This document shows positions 38,299 to 47,575 of a stretch of DNA of 64,000 nucleotides, piece after piece. The DNA is from Flavobacterium sp. JAD_PAG50586_2 (GTDB lineage Bacteria; Bacteroidota; Bacteroidia; Flavobacteriales; Flavobacteriaceae): contig CP096136.1 in the NCBI GenBank assembly GCA_023213215.1, positions 3,162,001 through 3,226,000 on the forward strand, in the 5' to 3' direction. The position numbers and the translations under genes are program-made. The notes beneath the pieces were generated by a model. It saw only the letters and a program-made list of their open reading frames with translations. It did not search any database and was not told the origin of the DNA. How positions within the stretch are numbered: the first letter of the stretch is position 1; every line of letters starts with the position of its first letter.

Positions 38299-41200
38299 TT
38301 ATCGTTTTAGCGCGAAGTGTCCCCTCAAAACCCTTCCGTCCTGACGGTGTGCTTCAAACCAATAATCATCGGCAAACAATAATTTTCCGTTCAGCTTTCC
38401 ATCCCAACCCTGACTATTGGATATTATGTTGGTAATCAGTTTACCATAACGGTCGAAAATATAAATATTTAAGTCGGGTTCGTTTTCTGCATTTTTCACA
38501 TACCAGGTATCATTGTAACCGTCATCATTTGGTGTAAAGAATTTAGGATAATTTAGGAGCCACACTTCTTCAGTGACCGTTTTGCAACCATTCACATCGC
38601 GAACGAACACCGTATATAAACCGGGAGTTAGATTAGTAAAAGTAGCATCAGTCTGAAAGTTGATGCCATCTAACGAATATTCAAATGCACCGGATTGAGT
38701 AGTAAAGACGGTAATACTGTTTTCTTCATCTGTCCAGTCTTCCGATTCTATTCGATCAATTTCTGGCAATTGGGCTATTGTTACGGTTATATCTTTCTGA
38801 GAGCTACAGGCTAAAGGGACAGTGTTACAACTTCCATAACTATTCGTCGCAGTTACGCTTACTTTCGTTATTCCAATACTACTAATTGTAATGGATGGTT
38901 CAGCCGAGCCGTTTGACCACGAGTAACTTGTATCCGTTAAATTACCGCCGGAAGCATCCAATTCTATTGGTTCCGTGTTGCATACAACATATTCAGGGGC
39001 GAGGTTTATTGTTGGAGTTTGACCTGTAATTAGATTAAATGATGCGGTTTCATAACAGTTAGGCAATTGGTTAAATATAAGTCGTACGTAAATCATTTGC
39101 GGATTGGCAGACGGATTAAAATTCGTTAAATTAAGTATCGGATTTGTATTATTGTCGGCATTTGCCTGCGAGGTGTGATAGGACAAAGTATAATCTGTTT
39201 GCGATTGGTCGCCAAGGATAATGGGCGTTTGTGAGGATAAATCGAAAGTCTCATTACCCGTGATTGTGGTAGCACAACTAAACATATCGCATACAGGATA
39301 AATAGTAACCAATGAGGCCAGATCAGAAACATCGAAAGTCCTGTTGATTGTATTTCCGCAACTGTCCTCGACTTCAAACTTATAGATTCCGGGTGTGATG
39401 TTTAAAAACACATTTGAATTTCCGTTATCCACTATAAATGCGATGCCATCTTTTTCGGTAATCCGGTAATGCAGCGGAGGTGTTCCATTGGTAAACAAAA
39501 TAACATCTAAATTTCCGGTAGCCGAACAGGGTACACGGGAAACATCGTTAATAGACAGGGCGTTATTAAAAGTCAGTGAAGGCGATAAAATTTCGATACA
39601 GGATTTTGTTGGCGATGCTACCAGACCACTATTGATTTCGCTGCCGTTGTTATATGATGAGAAGTAATGTACAATACGAAACACGCCATTGAATGTCAAA
39701 TTGAAATTGGTTGCATTATTCTGAAGCAGGTAGGAATTGTTATCGTTGGGAGCAGTTACGTTGGTGTAAACCACATTAGTAATTGGATGTCCCCACGTAT
39801 CGGTGGCGGAATCCAATAATTTCTGCAGCCCAAATCTTTCGACTCCGTTAATATTATCTATAATATCAAGTGGAATATTAAAGGAACCGCAATTAGCAAT
39901 TAATGAAAATGTACTGCCCGTTATTACGTAACCTGTAACTACCGCGGATTTGGTTGAAACAAAACTACACGCATCAGTAGCGCGGAAGGTATAATCTCCT
40001 GTAGGCAATCCGGCCAAATATAGTTCGCCAGTACTTATTATATTATTAGAGATGTCATACGGAAGAGGAAATGGAAAAGTAGAAGGAGCAATCGTAATTG
40101 CTACAGAAGTCAGGCTGCCATTATTACCCGTTATTTTTATGGAAGCTTTGTTACTATCGCATCCGGGTGATTGCTTAATGGTAATTCCCTGATTTATGTA
40201 GGCTGGAATAGTTACGTTTAACGGATTAATTACGTCACCACAGTTGTCAGTGAGTTGTATGGTATAATCACCAAGTGGAAGCGGATTTAAAACCAAAACA
40301 CCTTCGTTGGTAATGGAGGAGTTGACCGTATGAGGCAGGGAAAACGGATACTCTGAAGGCGCAGCAGTAATTATGGCCGATGTAATGATATATCCCGGAA
40401 TGCTGGCTTCAATGTTTCCATTATTGGATAAACATCCGTTATTGGTTCCAACTATGCTGGGAACAGGAGGAATGTCTACTACAGAAAAGGTTATTGTGGT
40501 GGTTTTTCCGCAAGTATCAGTAACCGAAACAGTATAATCCCCGAAAGGGACAGCAATGGTAGTATTGCCAAAGTCAACTTTAGATTGGTTATACGGACCC
40601 GGATAAAGAATATTGAAAGCAGCGGGATTGAAACCAACTGGAAAACTGATGAAATTTAAAGTATACGAACTGACAAAATTGTCGGTATTTAACGAAAAGT
40701 AAAACTGATTGCAGGGCAAATGGACAACCTCAGCGTTTAGCGTGATATCATTATTCACCACAAAGCTCGAAGTGGGATAAGTTGTTCCGCAAGCATCGGT
40801 AATGATAAGATCATAACTGTAATTTTGGTTGACCTGATGCGGAATCGTAAGCGAGATAGTTTGTGTCGTTAGATTACCCGAGTTCAAAGTGGTCTGTATA
40901 TGATTATCGCCACTTGGTAAATGTAGGATGTAATGAATTTGCAACGGATAACCAATCACAGTTCCCGTCGCAGCGGATATCGTATTGTTGGCTACTACGG
41001 TTGTACAGGATGGCGGATTCGCGGCTGTAAAATCAGTAGTACCAATGGTTAAACCAGTTGGATTTAGGGTAACGGTAAATGTCTGTACTACCGAATTTCC
41101 GCAGCTATCAATAACCCTCACTTTATAAATGCCCACCGGTAATCCCGAAAAGGTATTGGAAACCTGCGGTGCAAAAAGAATAGGTCCTTCGAATATTGCA

Positions 41201-41619
41201 TAAGTAGCTGCTGTTCCCGAATTCACAATAACCGATATACTACTGGTGGATGAACATGCCTGATTGAGTGCCTGAACGGAATACGTCAATGGCGTGAATG
41301 AACTGGTAATAGTTACATCCTGTTGTTGTGTTGTTGTCGAATTGCCTACAGTTTCTCTGGCGATAATACGATAACCACCTGCTGTTAAACCGTTAATTGT
41401 GGTATCTGTTCCTGATGCGTAAGGAGTGGTTACATCAGGGAGTTTGTAGATGATATAGATAATGGAGCCATTTGGATTTGTATTGGAAACGGTAAAACTT
41501 AAGGAGCCATTTCCGGGACAGGTTTCATTGGTGTGGATAACCGACAAGTCAAATCCGAAGCTTACTATCGGAAATAGCAACAACAGTAATAACGCGCGAA
41601 ACCTAAACAATATAGTCAT
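38299..41619 (-). CDS. Giant secreted protein with gliding-motility C-terminal domain (T9SS type B), copy 1
   Basis: A 1106-aa protein with a signal peptide (ending IVSFG) and many beta-sandwich units marked by DSCGN / DTCGKT / DNCGD and PLGDYT or GIYKF turns, about 85-100 aa each. The C-terminus is the CHU_C / gliding-associated domain: YPKFFTPNDDGYNDTWYV, FDRYGKLI, GWDGKLNGK, DDYWFEAHR. T9SS exports it and attaches it to the cell surface, probably as an adhesin or ligand-binding filament. The gene is intact and is about as long as its paralogue upstream. Confidence 0.85.
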   Translation of the reverse strand: MTILFRFRALLLLLLFPIVSFGFDLSVIHTNETCPGNGSLSFTVSNTNPNGSIIYIIYKLPDVTTPYASGTDTTINGLTAGGYRIIARETVGNSTTTQQQDVTITSSFTPLTYSVQALNQACSSTSSISVIVNSGTAATYAIFEGPILFAPQVSNTFSGLPVGIYKVRVIDSCGNSVVQTFTVTLNPTGLTIGTTDFTAANPPSCTTVVANNTISAATGTVIGYPLQIHYILHLPSGDNHIQTTLNSGNLTTQTISLTIPHQVNQNYSYDLIITDACGTTYPTSSFVVNNDITLNAEVVHLPCNQFYFSLNTDNFVSSYTLNFISFPVGFNPAAFNILYPGPYNQSKVDFGNTTIAVPFGDYTVSVTDTCGKTTTITFSVVDIPPVPSIVGTNNGCLSNNGNIEASIPGYIITSAIITAAPSEYPFSLPHTVNSSITNEGVLVLNPLPLGDYTIQLTDNCGDVINPLNVTIPAYINQGITIKQSPGCDSNKASIKITGNNGSLTSVAITIAPSTFPFPLPYDISNNIISTGELYLAGLPTGDYTFRATDACSFVSTKSAVVTGYVITGSTFSLIANCGSFNIPLDIIDNINGVERFGLQKLLDSATDTWGHPITNVVYTNVTAPNDNNSYLLQNNATNFNLTFNGVFRIVHYFSSYNNGSEINSGLVASPTKSCIEILSPSLTFNNALSINDVSRVPCSATGNLDVILFTNGTPPLHYRITEKDGIAFIVDNGNSNVFLNITPGIYKFEVEDSCGNTINRTFDVSDLASLVTIYPVCDMFSCATTITGNETFDLSSQTPIILGDQSQTDYTLSYHTSQANADNNTNPILNLTNFNPSANPQMIYVRLIFNQLPNCYETASFNLITGQTPTINLAPEYVVCNTEPIELDASGGNLTDTSYSWSNGSAEPSITISSIGITKVSVTATNSYGSCNTVPLACSSQKDITVTIAQLPEIDRIESEDWTDEENSITVFTTQSGAFEYSLDGINFQTDATFTNLTPGLYTVFVRDVNGCKTVTEEVWLLNYPKFFTPNDDGYNDTWYVKNAENEPDLNIYIFDRYGKLITNIISNSQGWDGKLNGKLLFADDYWFEAHRQDGRVLRGHFALKR

Positions 41620-41788
41620 CTGGTTGTGATGGAATCAGTTAAAAAACTTCTACTTGATTGTATAGATTGAGGCAATTAAAGATATAATTTCTTCAAACCA
41701 ATTCTGTTACAATATATTAGCGAAATGTTATAGGATAACAGGGCAAAAGGTATTTACCCTAATTTAAGTTTGAAAAATCAAATTAATG

Positions 41789-44700
41789 CTATCGTTTCAA
41801 AGTGAAGTGCCCTCTATGAACGCGTCCGTCCTGACGGTGTGCGGTAAACCAATAATCATCTGAAAAGAGTGTCTTTCCGTTTAATTTTCCGTCCCATCCC
41901 GGACCATTGGAAATGATATTGGTAATCAGTTTGCCATAACGGTCAAATATATACACCTTAAAGTCGGGTTCCTTATCGGAATTCCGAATGTACCACGTTT
42001 CGTTATAACCGTCTTCATTAGGCGTGAAGAACTTTGGATAATTAAGGAGCCATACCTCCTGTGTTACGGTGACGCATCCACCAACATCACGCACAAAAAC
42101 AGTATACAATCCTGGTTTTAAGCGGTCAAAGATTGGGGTGTCCTGAAAACTGATTCCATCTATCGAATACAAAAAATCACCCTGATTGGAGGTCGTTACT
42201 GTTATACTATTTTCGTTATCGGTCCAATCTCTTGTGTCGATACTTTCTATCGCAGGAATCACAGCAATCTTTACGATAATGTCTTTTGCAGTAGTACAGG
42301 TTAAATCGGTCGCATTGCAATTTCCATAGGTATTGGTTGCTGTAATATTTAAATTGGTTACACCAGGATTACTAACAGTTAAGTTGGGTGTGGTTACTCC
42401 GTTTGACCATTGATAGGTCGTGCCTGGCAGGTTACCTACTGATGCATCAAGGTCAACGGGACTGCCATCGCAGATGATGTATTCGGGAGCGAGGTTTATT
42501 TTTGGGTTCTGTCCGGTAACTAAGTCGAATGAGGCTGTCCGGAAACAATTTGGAAATAAATTAAAGATTAATCGAATGTAAACGGTTTGTGGGTTGGAAG
42601 TCGGATTAAATGTGGTTATGTTAGTAATAGCATTGGTATCATTATCGGCATCGGACTGCGAAGTATAATAGGATATTGTATATTCATTTGGCGACTGAAT
42701 GCCTAATATAGTTGCCGCTTGTGAACTTAAATCAAAAGTTTCATTACCAGTGATGTTTGAAACACAGTTAACGATATTGCAGATGGGATAAATAGTAACC
42801 AAGGAATTCAGATCGGAGACATCAAAGACCTGATTGAAGCTATTGCCGCAACTGTCCTCTATTTCAAATTTATAAATGCCTGGCGCCAGGTTTAGGAAGA
42901 CGTTTGAATTTCCGTTATCTACAACAAAAGGGAAACCATCTTTTTCAACAATCTGATAACGCAAAGGCGGTGCACCGACAGCAGACAGGAAAACGTCGAA
43001 GCTGCCGGTTGTGGAGCATGGGATAAGATACACATCGTTAATGGCCAAGGGGATGAGCGTGAGGTTTGGGGTTATGACTTCGACGCAGTCTTTGTTTGGT
43101 GAAGCCACGATGCGATTTTTAATGTCTGCACCATTATTATAAGATTGGAATTGGTGCACAATTCGGAATACACCGGTAAAAGTCAGGTTTAAGGTAGTTG
43201 CGTTATTTTGTATTGAATACGAGTTAGTTCCGTTAGGTAAAGCTCCGGCGGTATAGATTATGCCTGTACTGGGATGTCCCCAAGTGTCGGTAACAGGATC
43301 CAATAGCTTTTGAAGCCAGAATGCTTCACTTGAAGTTAAATTAGATACAAAATCGAGAGCGATATTAAAGGTACCACAGTCAGGAATTATGGAAAAATTA
43401 TTTGTCGTTACGGAATAGCCATCAAGGGCAACGGTCTTGTCGGCACTAAAACCACAACTGTCGACTATGTTGAAGGTGTAAGTTCCAGCTGGTAAATCGG
43501 AGAGGTATATTTCCCCGGTGCTAACAATATGTTGGGTAATATCATGCGGCAGTGGAAAAGGATAGCTGGAGGGAGCCAATGTAATCTTGGCTGAAACCGG
43601 CTTAGTATCTTCGCTTATAATTTTTACTGAACTTATAGTCCTGTCGCAGCCGTGTAAAATACTAATAGCCATTCCCTGATCCACGTAAGGACCCACTGTT
43701 ACGGGTAATGGTGGAAAGATATCATTGCAGTCATCGGTAATTACGAGAACATAATCCCCTAAAGGGACAGGGTCTAAAGTTAGGTTACTTCCATCACTGC
43801 TTATAAGCGCCGTTACATTATGTGGTAATGGAAATGGATAACTGGCAGGAGCAACCGTTACAATGGCTGTCATGATACGATAATCGGCCATGGTTAAAAT
43901 TATTTTACCGTCATTAGCAAAACAGCCGTTGCTGACTCCAATGATGATAGGAACGGGAGGTTTGTCTACAATAGAAAACTCTTCCACCGTTGTATTACCA
44001 CATTCATCTGTGATAGTTACTTTGTAGTCACCGAAAGGCACGGGATTGGTTGTGCCTCCAAAAACAACAGAACTTTGGGTAAAAGGACCGGGATAGCTGC
44101 TGTTGAATGCCGTTGGGTTGAAGGTTGCCGGCATCTCGGTAAACTGAAGTGTGTAGGAGTTCATATAGTTACCTGCGTTCAGCGTAAAGTAGTTTTCATT
44201 GCAGGGCAAAGGGATAATTGTGGACGATAGGCTAATGGTAATGTTTGCTATGAATCTGTTAGCCGGGTGCGTTATGCCACAGCCGTCAGTGAGTATCACA
44301 TCATAGATGTAGGGTGAATTAGTTTGATACGGAATGACTTGGGAAATATCCTGAGAAAAGGGATCACCCGAATTTAAAACTATATTGATATGGGTATCGC
44401 CTCCAGGTAAATGCAGGATGTAGTGTACCTGAACCGGATAACCAATTACTGTTCCCGACGCTGGTACGATAGTATTAGTGGCCAACACTGTGGTGCAGGA
44501 TGGAGGAGTGGTGTAGGTAAAATTAGGAGCCTGTGTGGTCAGAACATTCGGATTTTGTGCGACTGTAAAAGCTTGTACAACCGAGTTTCCGCAATCGTCT
44601 GTCACTTTAAACCGATAAAGACCAACAGTTAAACTAGTGAAAGTATTGGAGGTTTGTGCCGGAAAAGTAGCTGGTCCTGATATTATTTCATAAGTGGCTG

Positions 44701-45106
44701 CTGTTCCGGTGTCGGTGGTAATGGAAACATTACTGAGGGTAGAACAGGCCTGATTAACGGAGTTAACGGTGTAGGTAAGCGGTACAAAAGAATTAGTAAT
44801 TGTAAAATCCCGTTGTTGTAAGGTAGTGGTGCTGCCAATCGTTTCTCTTGCAATTACCCGGTAATCTCCGGCGGTTAAACCATTGACAAAGCTAGCGGTG
44901 CCTGAAGCATAGGGTGTGATGGTGTCGGGAAGCCTGAATACCATATATATTATCGATCCGGCAGGGTCTGGGTTTGTAACGTTGAAAGTAGCCGAACCAT
45001 TTCCAGCGCAGGTTTCGTTTACAGTCGTGACCGATAAAGTGAATCCGAAGCTTATTATGGGTAATAAGAGAAGTACTAAAAAGTATATGTAAAAAAATCT
45101 CTTCAT
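41789..45106 (-). CDS. Giant secreted protein with gliding-motility C-terminal domain (T9SS type B), copy 2
   Basis: A 1105-aa paralogue of the downstream gene, with the same domain order and nearly the same length. The signal peptide ends IISFG. The repeated modules have DDCGNS, DECGNT, DDCNDI and DSCGFS turns, and the C-terminal domain is YPKFFTPNEDGYNETWYI, FDRYGKLI, GWDGKLNGK, DDYWFTAHR. The ends are most alike and the middle diverges. The pair arose by tandem duplication, and different middle modules suggest different ligands. A -7 box (45167-45174) precedes it. Confidence 0.85.
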   Translation of the reverse strand: MKRFFYIYFLVLLLLPIISFGFTLSVTTVNETCAGNGSATFNVTNPDPAGSIIYMVFRLPDTITPYASGTASFVNGLTAGDYRVIARETIGSTTTLQQRDFTITNSFVPLTYTVNSVNQACSTLSNVSITTDTGTAATYEIISGPATFPAQTSNTFTSLTVGLYRFKVTDDCGNSVVQAFTVAQNPNVLTTQAPNFTYTTPPSCTTVLATNTIVPASGTVIGYPVQVHYILHLPGGDTHINIVLNSGDPFSQDISQVIPYQTNSPYIYDVILTDGCGITHPANRFIANITISLSSTIIPLPCNENYFTLNAGNYMNSYTLQFTEMPATFNPTAFNSSYPGPFTQSSVVFGGTTNPVPFGDYKVTITDECGNTTVEEFSIVDKPPVPIIIGVSNGCFANDGKIILTMADYRIMTAIVTVAPASYPFPLPHNVTALISSDGSNLTLDPVPLGDYVLVITDDCNDIFPPLPVTVGPYVDQGMAISILHGCDRTISSVKIISEDTKPVSAKITLAPSSYPFPLPHDITQHIVSTGEIYLSDLPAGTYTFNIVDSCGFSADKTVALDGYSVTTNNFSIIPDCGTFNIALDFVSNLTSSEAFWLQKLLDPVTDTWGHPSTGIIYTAGALPNGTNSYSIQNNATTLNLTFTGVFRIVHQFQSYNNGADIKNRIVASPNKDCVEVITPNLTLIPLAINDVYLIPCSTTGSFDVFLSAVGAPPLRYQIVEKDGFPFVVDNGNSNVFLNLAPGIYKFEIEDSCGNSFNQVFDVSDLNSLVTIYPICNIVNCVSNITGNETFDLSSQAATILGIQSPNEYTISYYTSQSDADNDTNAITNITTFNPTSNPQTVYIRLIFNLFPNCFRTASFDLVTGQNPKINLAPEYIICDGSPVDLDASVGNLPGTTYQWSNGVTTPNLTVSNPGVTNLNITATNTYGNCNATDLTCTTAKDIIVKIAVIPAIESIDTRDWTDNENSITVTTSNQGDFLYSIDGISFQDTPIFDRLKPGLYTVFVRDVGGCVTVTQEVWLLNYPKFFTPNEDGYNETWYIRNSDKEPDFKVYIFDRYGKLITNIISNGPGWDGKLNGKTLFSDDYWFTAHRQDGRVHRGHFTLKR

Positions 45107-45166
45107 GAAAGAATCAGATCATTTTAGGATTAGTATAAACTTTGGGCTCTCACCAAATGTGTTTCC

Positions 45167-45174
45167 CAAATATA
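45167..45174 (-). promoter_or_regulatory. -7 element of the giant gene, copy 2
   Basis: On the minus strand TATATTTG fits TAnnTTTG, 60 bases upstream of the ATG at 45106. Confidence 0.45.
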
Positions 45175-45244
45175 CTGTTTTTTAAAATAGGGTGTTGTAA
45201 TTTAACAGATTAAGGCTGTTTGGTTTAGCCGTATAATAAAAATA

Positions 45245-45266
45245 GCCCGCATCATAGGATGCGGGC
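45245..45266 (-). terminator. Terminator-like hairpin ending a possible minus-strand RNA
   Basis: Perfect 8-bp arms GCCCGCAT and ATGCGGGC with a 6-base loop. On the minus strand it is followed by TATTTTTATT. No coding gene ends here on that strand, so it may end the candidate RNA upstream. Confidence 0.7.
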
Positions 45267-45345
45267 CTGCAGTAAAATGTAAAAGCAATAACTATTCGTT
45301 TTGCGCTAAAGACAGCACTAAAATTTCATAGAATTAAACTTTCTC

Positions 45346-45409
45346 AGATAACATTTTGGCTGCATTTTCTTTATGCAGGGGCAAGGTTGTGAAACCTTAT
45401 TTGTTATCT
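45346..45409. ncRNA. Candidate structured non-coding RNA, three-way junction
   Basis: Closing stem AGATAACA (45346-45353) with TGTTATCT (45402-45409). Inside it are two hairpins: CTGCAT/ATGCAG (45360-45365 with 45373-45378) and AAGGTT/AACCTT (45383-45388 with 45393-45398). On the plus strand the second loop is GTGA, a GNRA tetraloop, which favours the plus strand. On the minus strand a TAAATTTG box at 45416-45423 and the terminator at 45245-45266 fit a transcript of about 170 nt. Strand is therefore left open. No Rfam family is recognised. Confidence 0.5.
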
Positions 45410-45521
45410 CTATTTCAAATTTAATACAATCGATGAAAAGTGTTTTTATAGGATTATCGGCAGTGCTTATATAATTTTAAGGTGGTAAATCCTATTAATT
45501 GCAAACGGATATAAATAATAA

Positions 45522-45541
45522 GACCCCTAAAAATAGGGGCC
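45522..45541 (-). terminator. Terminator of the response regulator gene
   Basis: Arms GACCCCTA and TAGGGGCC (one mismatch), 37 bases past the stop on the minus strand, followed by a T-rich stretch. Confidence 0.65.
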
Positions 45542-45577
45542 TTAAAACCTAATAAAAAATTAGTGCTGTCTTTAGTG

Positions 45578-45955
45578 TTAAATAAAATAGGGCGTTAGCA
45601 GTTTGGCAAACTGTTGCATGCTGCTTGGCTTTGTAAGATAACCATCTGCCCCTAATTTCTTGACCGAATTTATCGTATCTGGTTGCGAACAGGTCGATAA
45701 AACTACCACTGGAATATCCAGATCGGGTCGTTTTTTTATTTCGCTTAAAAATTCGAAGCCATTCATCCCGGGCATGTTTAAATCGACGAAGATAACTTCG
45801 GGCAATAGTTCGCGGGAAACAAGTTTCTTTAGTGCTGTGGCAGCACAATTAAGCGAGATGCAATTAATCTTAGTCTTAAACTCCTCTATGGTAGTGGAGA
45901 AAATTTCCAGGTCGTCCTGGTCATCGTCAATGTGGAGTACGTTTCTGTATTTCAT
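45578..45955 (-). CDS. Single-domain response regulator (CheY-like)
   Basis: A 125-aa receiver domain with no output domain: acidic triad DDD at 10-12, phospho-acceptor Asp58 in VIFVDLNMPGMNGFEF, the Ser/Thr switch in VVLSTCS, and the conserved Lys in YLTKPSS. It accepts phosphate from a histidine kinase or acts as an intermediate in a relay. No kinase is adjacent, so the partner is elsewhere. Single gene with its own terminator. Confidence 0.9.
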   Translation of the reverse strand: MKYRNVLHIDDDQDDLEIFSTTIEEFKTKINCISLNCAATALKKLVSRELLPEVIFVDLNMPGMNGFEFLSEIKKRPDLDIPVVVLSTCSQPDTINSVKKLGADGYLTKPSSMQQFAKLLTPYFI

Positions 45956-46208
45956 AGCAGAATCTTTTAATTATTAATACCAAACAATTGCAAAGAATTG
46001 AATGAATCAGTTTAAAAAATTATTTCTTCTGAGTGAAATGACAGTTTAAATTTAAATCATATAAAAACTTGATTGTAAACTTAGTTAAGAGCCTAATTCC
46101 TATGAGAAAAGGATGTTAACGTTTGGTAAAGGTAAGCTATTAAAGTATACGGGTTGCCATTATTTAGTTAATGTTTTGATATTTAATGATTTGATACTGT
46201 CTAATTGC

Positions 46209-46436
46209 TTAGTTAGTAGGGAAATGAAGAGGTTTTAGATGATTAATGCTCCGCAACTTTTTTATTTCCCGATTCACTTTAGATTTCATCTTAAGCGCTT
46301 TCATCGATGGTTTGATGATGTGATGCCTCCATTCCTCACCAAGATAATTAAGCTTTTTGCTCTTAACGAGAGAGTACAATATTAAACTCGTTACTATAAT
46401 GAGTATAATAGGTTCGGTGTTTTTTGAAGTGGGCAT
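46209..46436 (-). CDS. Small membrane protein, hypothetical
   Basis: 75 aa with one hydrophobic segment (IILIIVTSLILYSLV, about 10-24) then a basic, helical tail rich in Lys and Arg (KPSMKALKMKSKVNREIKKL). I recognise no family. It is isolated between two gaps of about 250 bases with no clear promoter. It could be a real small inner-membrane protein or a chance open frame. Confidence 0.35.
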   Translation of the reverse strand: MPTSKNTEPIILIIVTSLILYSLVKSKKLNYLGEEWRHHIIKPSMKALKMKSKVNREIKKLRSINHLKPLHFPTN

Positions 46437-46510
46437 GGTGGGGAATTTTAGGGTAACTAAGGTAGGGAATGTTTTGGGTAATTGGATAGCTTTTCGATAA
46501 AATTATATGG

Positions 46511-46540
46511 AGCTAAACCTGACGGATTATAACAATAGGA
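46511..46540 (+). repeat. Palindrome remnant, collapsed REP copy
   Basis: AGCTAAACCTGACGG is followed at once by ATTATAACAATAGGA. The same flanks border the full palindrome at 46580-46612, so this looks like a copy that lost the palindrome centre and right arm. Confidence 0.55.
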
Positions 46541-46579
46541 GGGTTTACTTTATTTATTGACTTCGGTATTTTGATAGCT

Positions 46580-46612
46580 AAACCTGACGGGTTTTAAAAA
46601 CCCGTCAGGTTT
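46580..46612. repeat. REP-like palindrome, variant with CCCG
   Basis: Perfect 16-bp arms AAACCTGACGGGTTTT and AAAACCCGTCAGGTTT around one A. It is a relative of the CCTGACAGG palindromes at 56871, 57554 and 57752, with G in place of A in the arm. Confidence 0.75.
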
Positions 46613-46701
46613 ATAACAATACCAATAGGAATGTACAGTTGTTATAACTGTTGATAATGGCGCTTTTTTTATACATTTGAAAAATAAGAGAGAGTAACTA
46701 C

Positions 46702-47100
46702 ATGAAAACAATTGAAGCTGTATCCGCGATAATCTGCCATGATAACAAATTCCTTTGTGTACAAAAGGGAGCAAATAAATACGATTACATTGCGTATAAG
46801 TATGAGTTTCCAGGTGGGAAGGTTGAGGAAGGTGAAACTAATGAAGGGGCGGTTATAAGAGAGATTAAGGAAGAATTAAATCTCGATATTGAAGTTGTTT
46901 CGCAGCTTTCAACTGTTTATCATGATTATCCTGATTTTAAATTGATACTGCATAATTTCCTCTGTTCCTGCAACTCTCCTGAAATAGAATTATTGGAGCA
47001 TATCGATTTTAAATGGCTTAATAAATCAGAACTGCAATCGCTTGACTGGGCTGCTTCGGATGTTGCAATTGTGGGGGAGTTGGTGGGGTTGCAATTGTAA
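46702..47100 (+). CDS. NUDIX hydrolase (MutT-like)
   Basis: 132 aa. The Nudix box is complete: GGKVEEGETNEGAVIREIKE continuing with ELNLDI (about 38-63), with Mg2+-binding glutamates. It hydrolyses nucleoside diphosphates linked to X. The MutT/8-oxo-dGTP type is suggested by the size and by the N-terminus (IEAVSAIICHDNKFLCVQKG), but the substrate is not proven. Single gene; a 21-bp tandem repeat begins 44 bases downstream. Confidence 0.88.
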   Translation: MKTIEAVSAIICHDNKFLCVQKGANKYDYIAYKYEFPGGKVEEGETNEGAVIREIKEELNLDIEVVSQLSTVYHDYPDFKLILHNFLCSCNSPEIELLEHIDFKWLNKSELQSLDWAASDVAIVGELVGLQL

Positions 47101-47144
47101 ATTGTCTTTCCTATGTGGGGTTAGACCCTTCGTCTACGTCTTTT

Positions 47145-47438
47145 TGCAGGAGCTCTAAGTCTAATTGCAGGAGCTCTAAGTCTAATTGCAGGAGCTCTAA
47201 GTCTAAATGCAGGAGCTCTAAGTCTAATTGCAGGAGCTCTAAGTCTAAATGCAGGAGCTCTAAGTCTAATTGCAGGAGCTCTAAGTCTAATTGCAGGAGC
47301 TCTAAGTCTAAATGCAGGAGCTCTAAGTCTAATTGCAGGAGCTCTAAGTCTAATTGCAGGAGTTCTAAGTCTAAATGCAGGAGCTCTAAGTCTAAATGCA
47401 GGAGCTTTAAGTCTAATTACAGGAGCTCTAAGTCTGTT
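47145..47438. repeat. 21-bp tandem repeat, 14 units
   Basis: Unit TGCAGGAGCTCTAAGTCTAA plus one base, containing the GAGCTC palindrome. The last base of the unit alternates between T and A, giving two unit types in the order TTATATTATTAAT followed by a divergent end unit. The period is a multiple of three, so a plus frame reads NCRSSKS repeats and a minus frame reads LDLELLQ repeats, but neither has a convincing gene around it. Likely a variable-number repeat. Confidence 0.85.
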
Positions 47439-47575
47439 TGCGGATGCGGTAGGCCTGGTTTTCGTGGCTTTTGTTTTTGTGTAGGGAACTCATTTTAAAC
47501 ATGAAAGCACCTTACTGTATAAATCCTTAGATTTTTTACTGCAGGGTGCTTTTCGTTAGCAGTGTATTTAATTGT

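Larger units (their letters stand above)
45107..45577. other. Non-coding accessory gap of 471 bases
   Basis: No credible CDS. It holds a -7 box for copy 2 of the giant gene, a terminator hairpin at 45245-45266, a compact candidate structured RNA at 45346-45409 and the response-regulator terminator at 45522-45541. Confidence 0.6.

Noticed and set aside
47145..47438. CRISPR array
   Set aside because: The units are contiguous with no unique spacers and there are no cas genes.
47115..47498. Plus-strand open frame (GTG start) with CRSSKS repeats as a Cys/Ser-rich protein
   Set aside because: The frame is open because the repeat period is 21 bp; the start and end are weak, and the minus strand is equally open through most of the repeat. 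Treated as a DNA repeat.
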